Shown: piece by piece, positions 19,974 to 20,588 of the stretch
Numbering within the stretch: the first letter of the stretch is position 1
How the letters are laid out: the number at the start of each line of letters is the position of its first letter
NCBI GenBank assembly: GCA_009699565.1
Contig: WLNX01000006.1
Location: forward strand, 1-20,588
Length of the DNA: 20,588 bases
Origin: Actinomycetota bacterium
Lineage (GTDB): Bacteria > Actinomycetota > Thermoleophilia > Solirubrobacterales > Solirubrobacteraceae
Direction: 5' to 3'
Notes under the pieces: generated by a model
Seen by the model: only the letters and a program-made list of their open reading frames with translations
Databases searched by the model: none
What the model was told of the DNA's origin: nothing
Translations under genes and position numbers: made by a program

Positions 19974-20588
19974 TCAGCCGCCGAGGCCTGGTGCGCCTTG
20001 GGACTTCTCCTGAGCGGCCTGCTGCTTGGCGCTGTCGATCTGAGTTCGCTGCGTTGCAAGCTGCGCCTTGACCAGCTTCCGCTTCGATGCGGGCGTCAGG
20101 TCAAGTGCGCGCTGTTCGGCAATGTCGCTCTCGCGCTTGTTGCCGGCGAGGTATGCGAGCACGGCGAGCTGGGAGTAGAGCGCTGCGCTGGGTCCGCGCC
20201 CCTCGATCACGACTTTCAGTGCATTGGCCGACTTTGCAGGCTCGTTGAGTCCGCTCGGGCCGTAGGCGTTGACCATCAGCGATGCAACCCGCGAATCGGG
20301 TTTCTTAGGGTCAAGCGCGAGGTAGCGCTCCCAGCTCGTTGCAGCCTTGGCCAGCTCCGCTTTGCCGGCGGCCGAAAAGCTCTGCGTGGTCTGGTCGAAA
20401 CCGACGATCGACGCCTGCTGCACCTGCGCCTTGGTGAGATCGGCCCAAGCCTGCTCGTCCTTGGGGTTGGCCGTGACCTGCTTGGTCAGGGTCTTGGCCT
20501 GATCGCTGTAGACGCTGTTTGAAGAGTCGCTCGATCCGCCGCCAATCGCGTCAAAGAGGCCGCCTGAGGTAGCTCCGCCGATCCCGAA
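19974..20588 (-). CDS. TPR-like repeat protein, 5' end beyond the window
   Basis: The frame stays open from the right edge to a TGA at 19974-19976, giving 204 visible residues. A GTG at 20423 could start a shorter product, but the upstream codons encode sensible sequence without a stop. That upstream part holds a Gly/Ser-rich segment (GIGGATSGGLFDAIGGG, then a Ser-rich run) and the repeat ANPKDEQAWADLTKA. Further TPR-like units follow: WERYLALDPKKPDSRVASLMVNAY, then SAALYSQLAVLAYLAGNKRESDIAEQRALDLTP. A Gln-rich helix and GAPGLGG end the protein. TPR domains are scaffolds for protein contacts. The Gly-rich part suggests it follows a membrane anchor outside the window. Its partners cannot be inferred here. 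Confidence 0.72.
   Translation of the reverse strand, partial: FGIGGATSGGLFDAIGGGSSDSSNSVYSDQAKTLTKQVTANPKDEQAWADLTKAQVQQASIVGFDQTTQSFSAAGKAELAKAATSWERYLALDPKKPDSRVASLMVNAYGPSGLNEPAKSANALKVVIEGRGPSAALYSQLAVLAYLAGNKRESDIAEQRALDLTPASKRKLVKAQLATQRTQIDSAKQQAAQEKSQGAPGLGG

Overview
The window is about 20.6 kb of GC-rich, densely packed bacterial chromosome. Long antisense ORF shadows, a four-residue zinc-site ribosomal protein S18, very little Shine-Dalgarno sequence and -10 boxes sitting directly on start codons all point to an actinobacterium. My best guess is the class Thermoleophilia (Solirubrobacterales-like); this is an inference from style and gene order, not a database match. I see no insertion sequence, phage gene, CRISPR array or rRNA, and base use looks uniform throughout. 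No stretch without a gene exceeds about 160 bases.

Region 1 (1-3501, + strand): the possible tail of an upstream gene, a class A penicillin-binding protein, an infA copy (IF-1) and thiL (thiamine-monophosphate kinase). Region 2 (3484-9365): a polytopic membrane protein with a degenerate M28-peptidase-like ectodomain (- strand), divergent from an OmpR-type response regulator and histidine kinase pair; then a GT20 trehalose-6-phosphate synthase and a small proline/arginine-rich membrane-anchored protein (- strand). Region 3 (9397-15015, + strand): rpsF with a long acidic tail, ssb, rpsR-rplI, dnaB with a DnaC/DnaI-type helicase loader overlapping it, and purA. This is a replication, translation and purine block in which most units have their own promoter.

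Region 4 (15012-19835) is the most interesting part. It holds a left-handed beta-helix acyltransferase (-), a Gfo/Idh/MocA oxidoreductase (+), a nucleotide-sugar 6-dehydrogenase (+), a non-hydrolysing UDP-GlcNAc 2-epimerase (-) and a class-IV PLP aminotransferase (-). The first four match the WbpD, WbpB, WbpA and WbpI steps of UDP-2,3-diacetamido-2,3-dideoxymannuronate synthesis. The expected DegT-family aminotransferase (WbpE) is absent from the window, and the only aminotransferase present is of an unrelated fold. Region 5 (19872-20588): tRNA-Lys(CUU) and the 3' part of a TPR-like gene cut by the window edge.

A theme across the window is transcription-start architecture. At least eight genes have a TANNNT-like -10 box ending 6-11 nt before the start codon with no Shine-Dalgarno, which predicts leaderless or near-leaderless mRNAs. 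Downstream operon genes instead use stop/start overlaps (TGATG, TAATG, ATGA). Two divergent gene pairs are driven from back-to-back -10 boxes.
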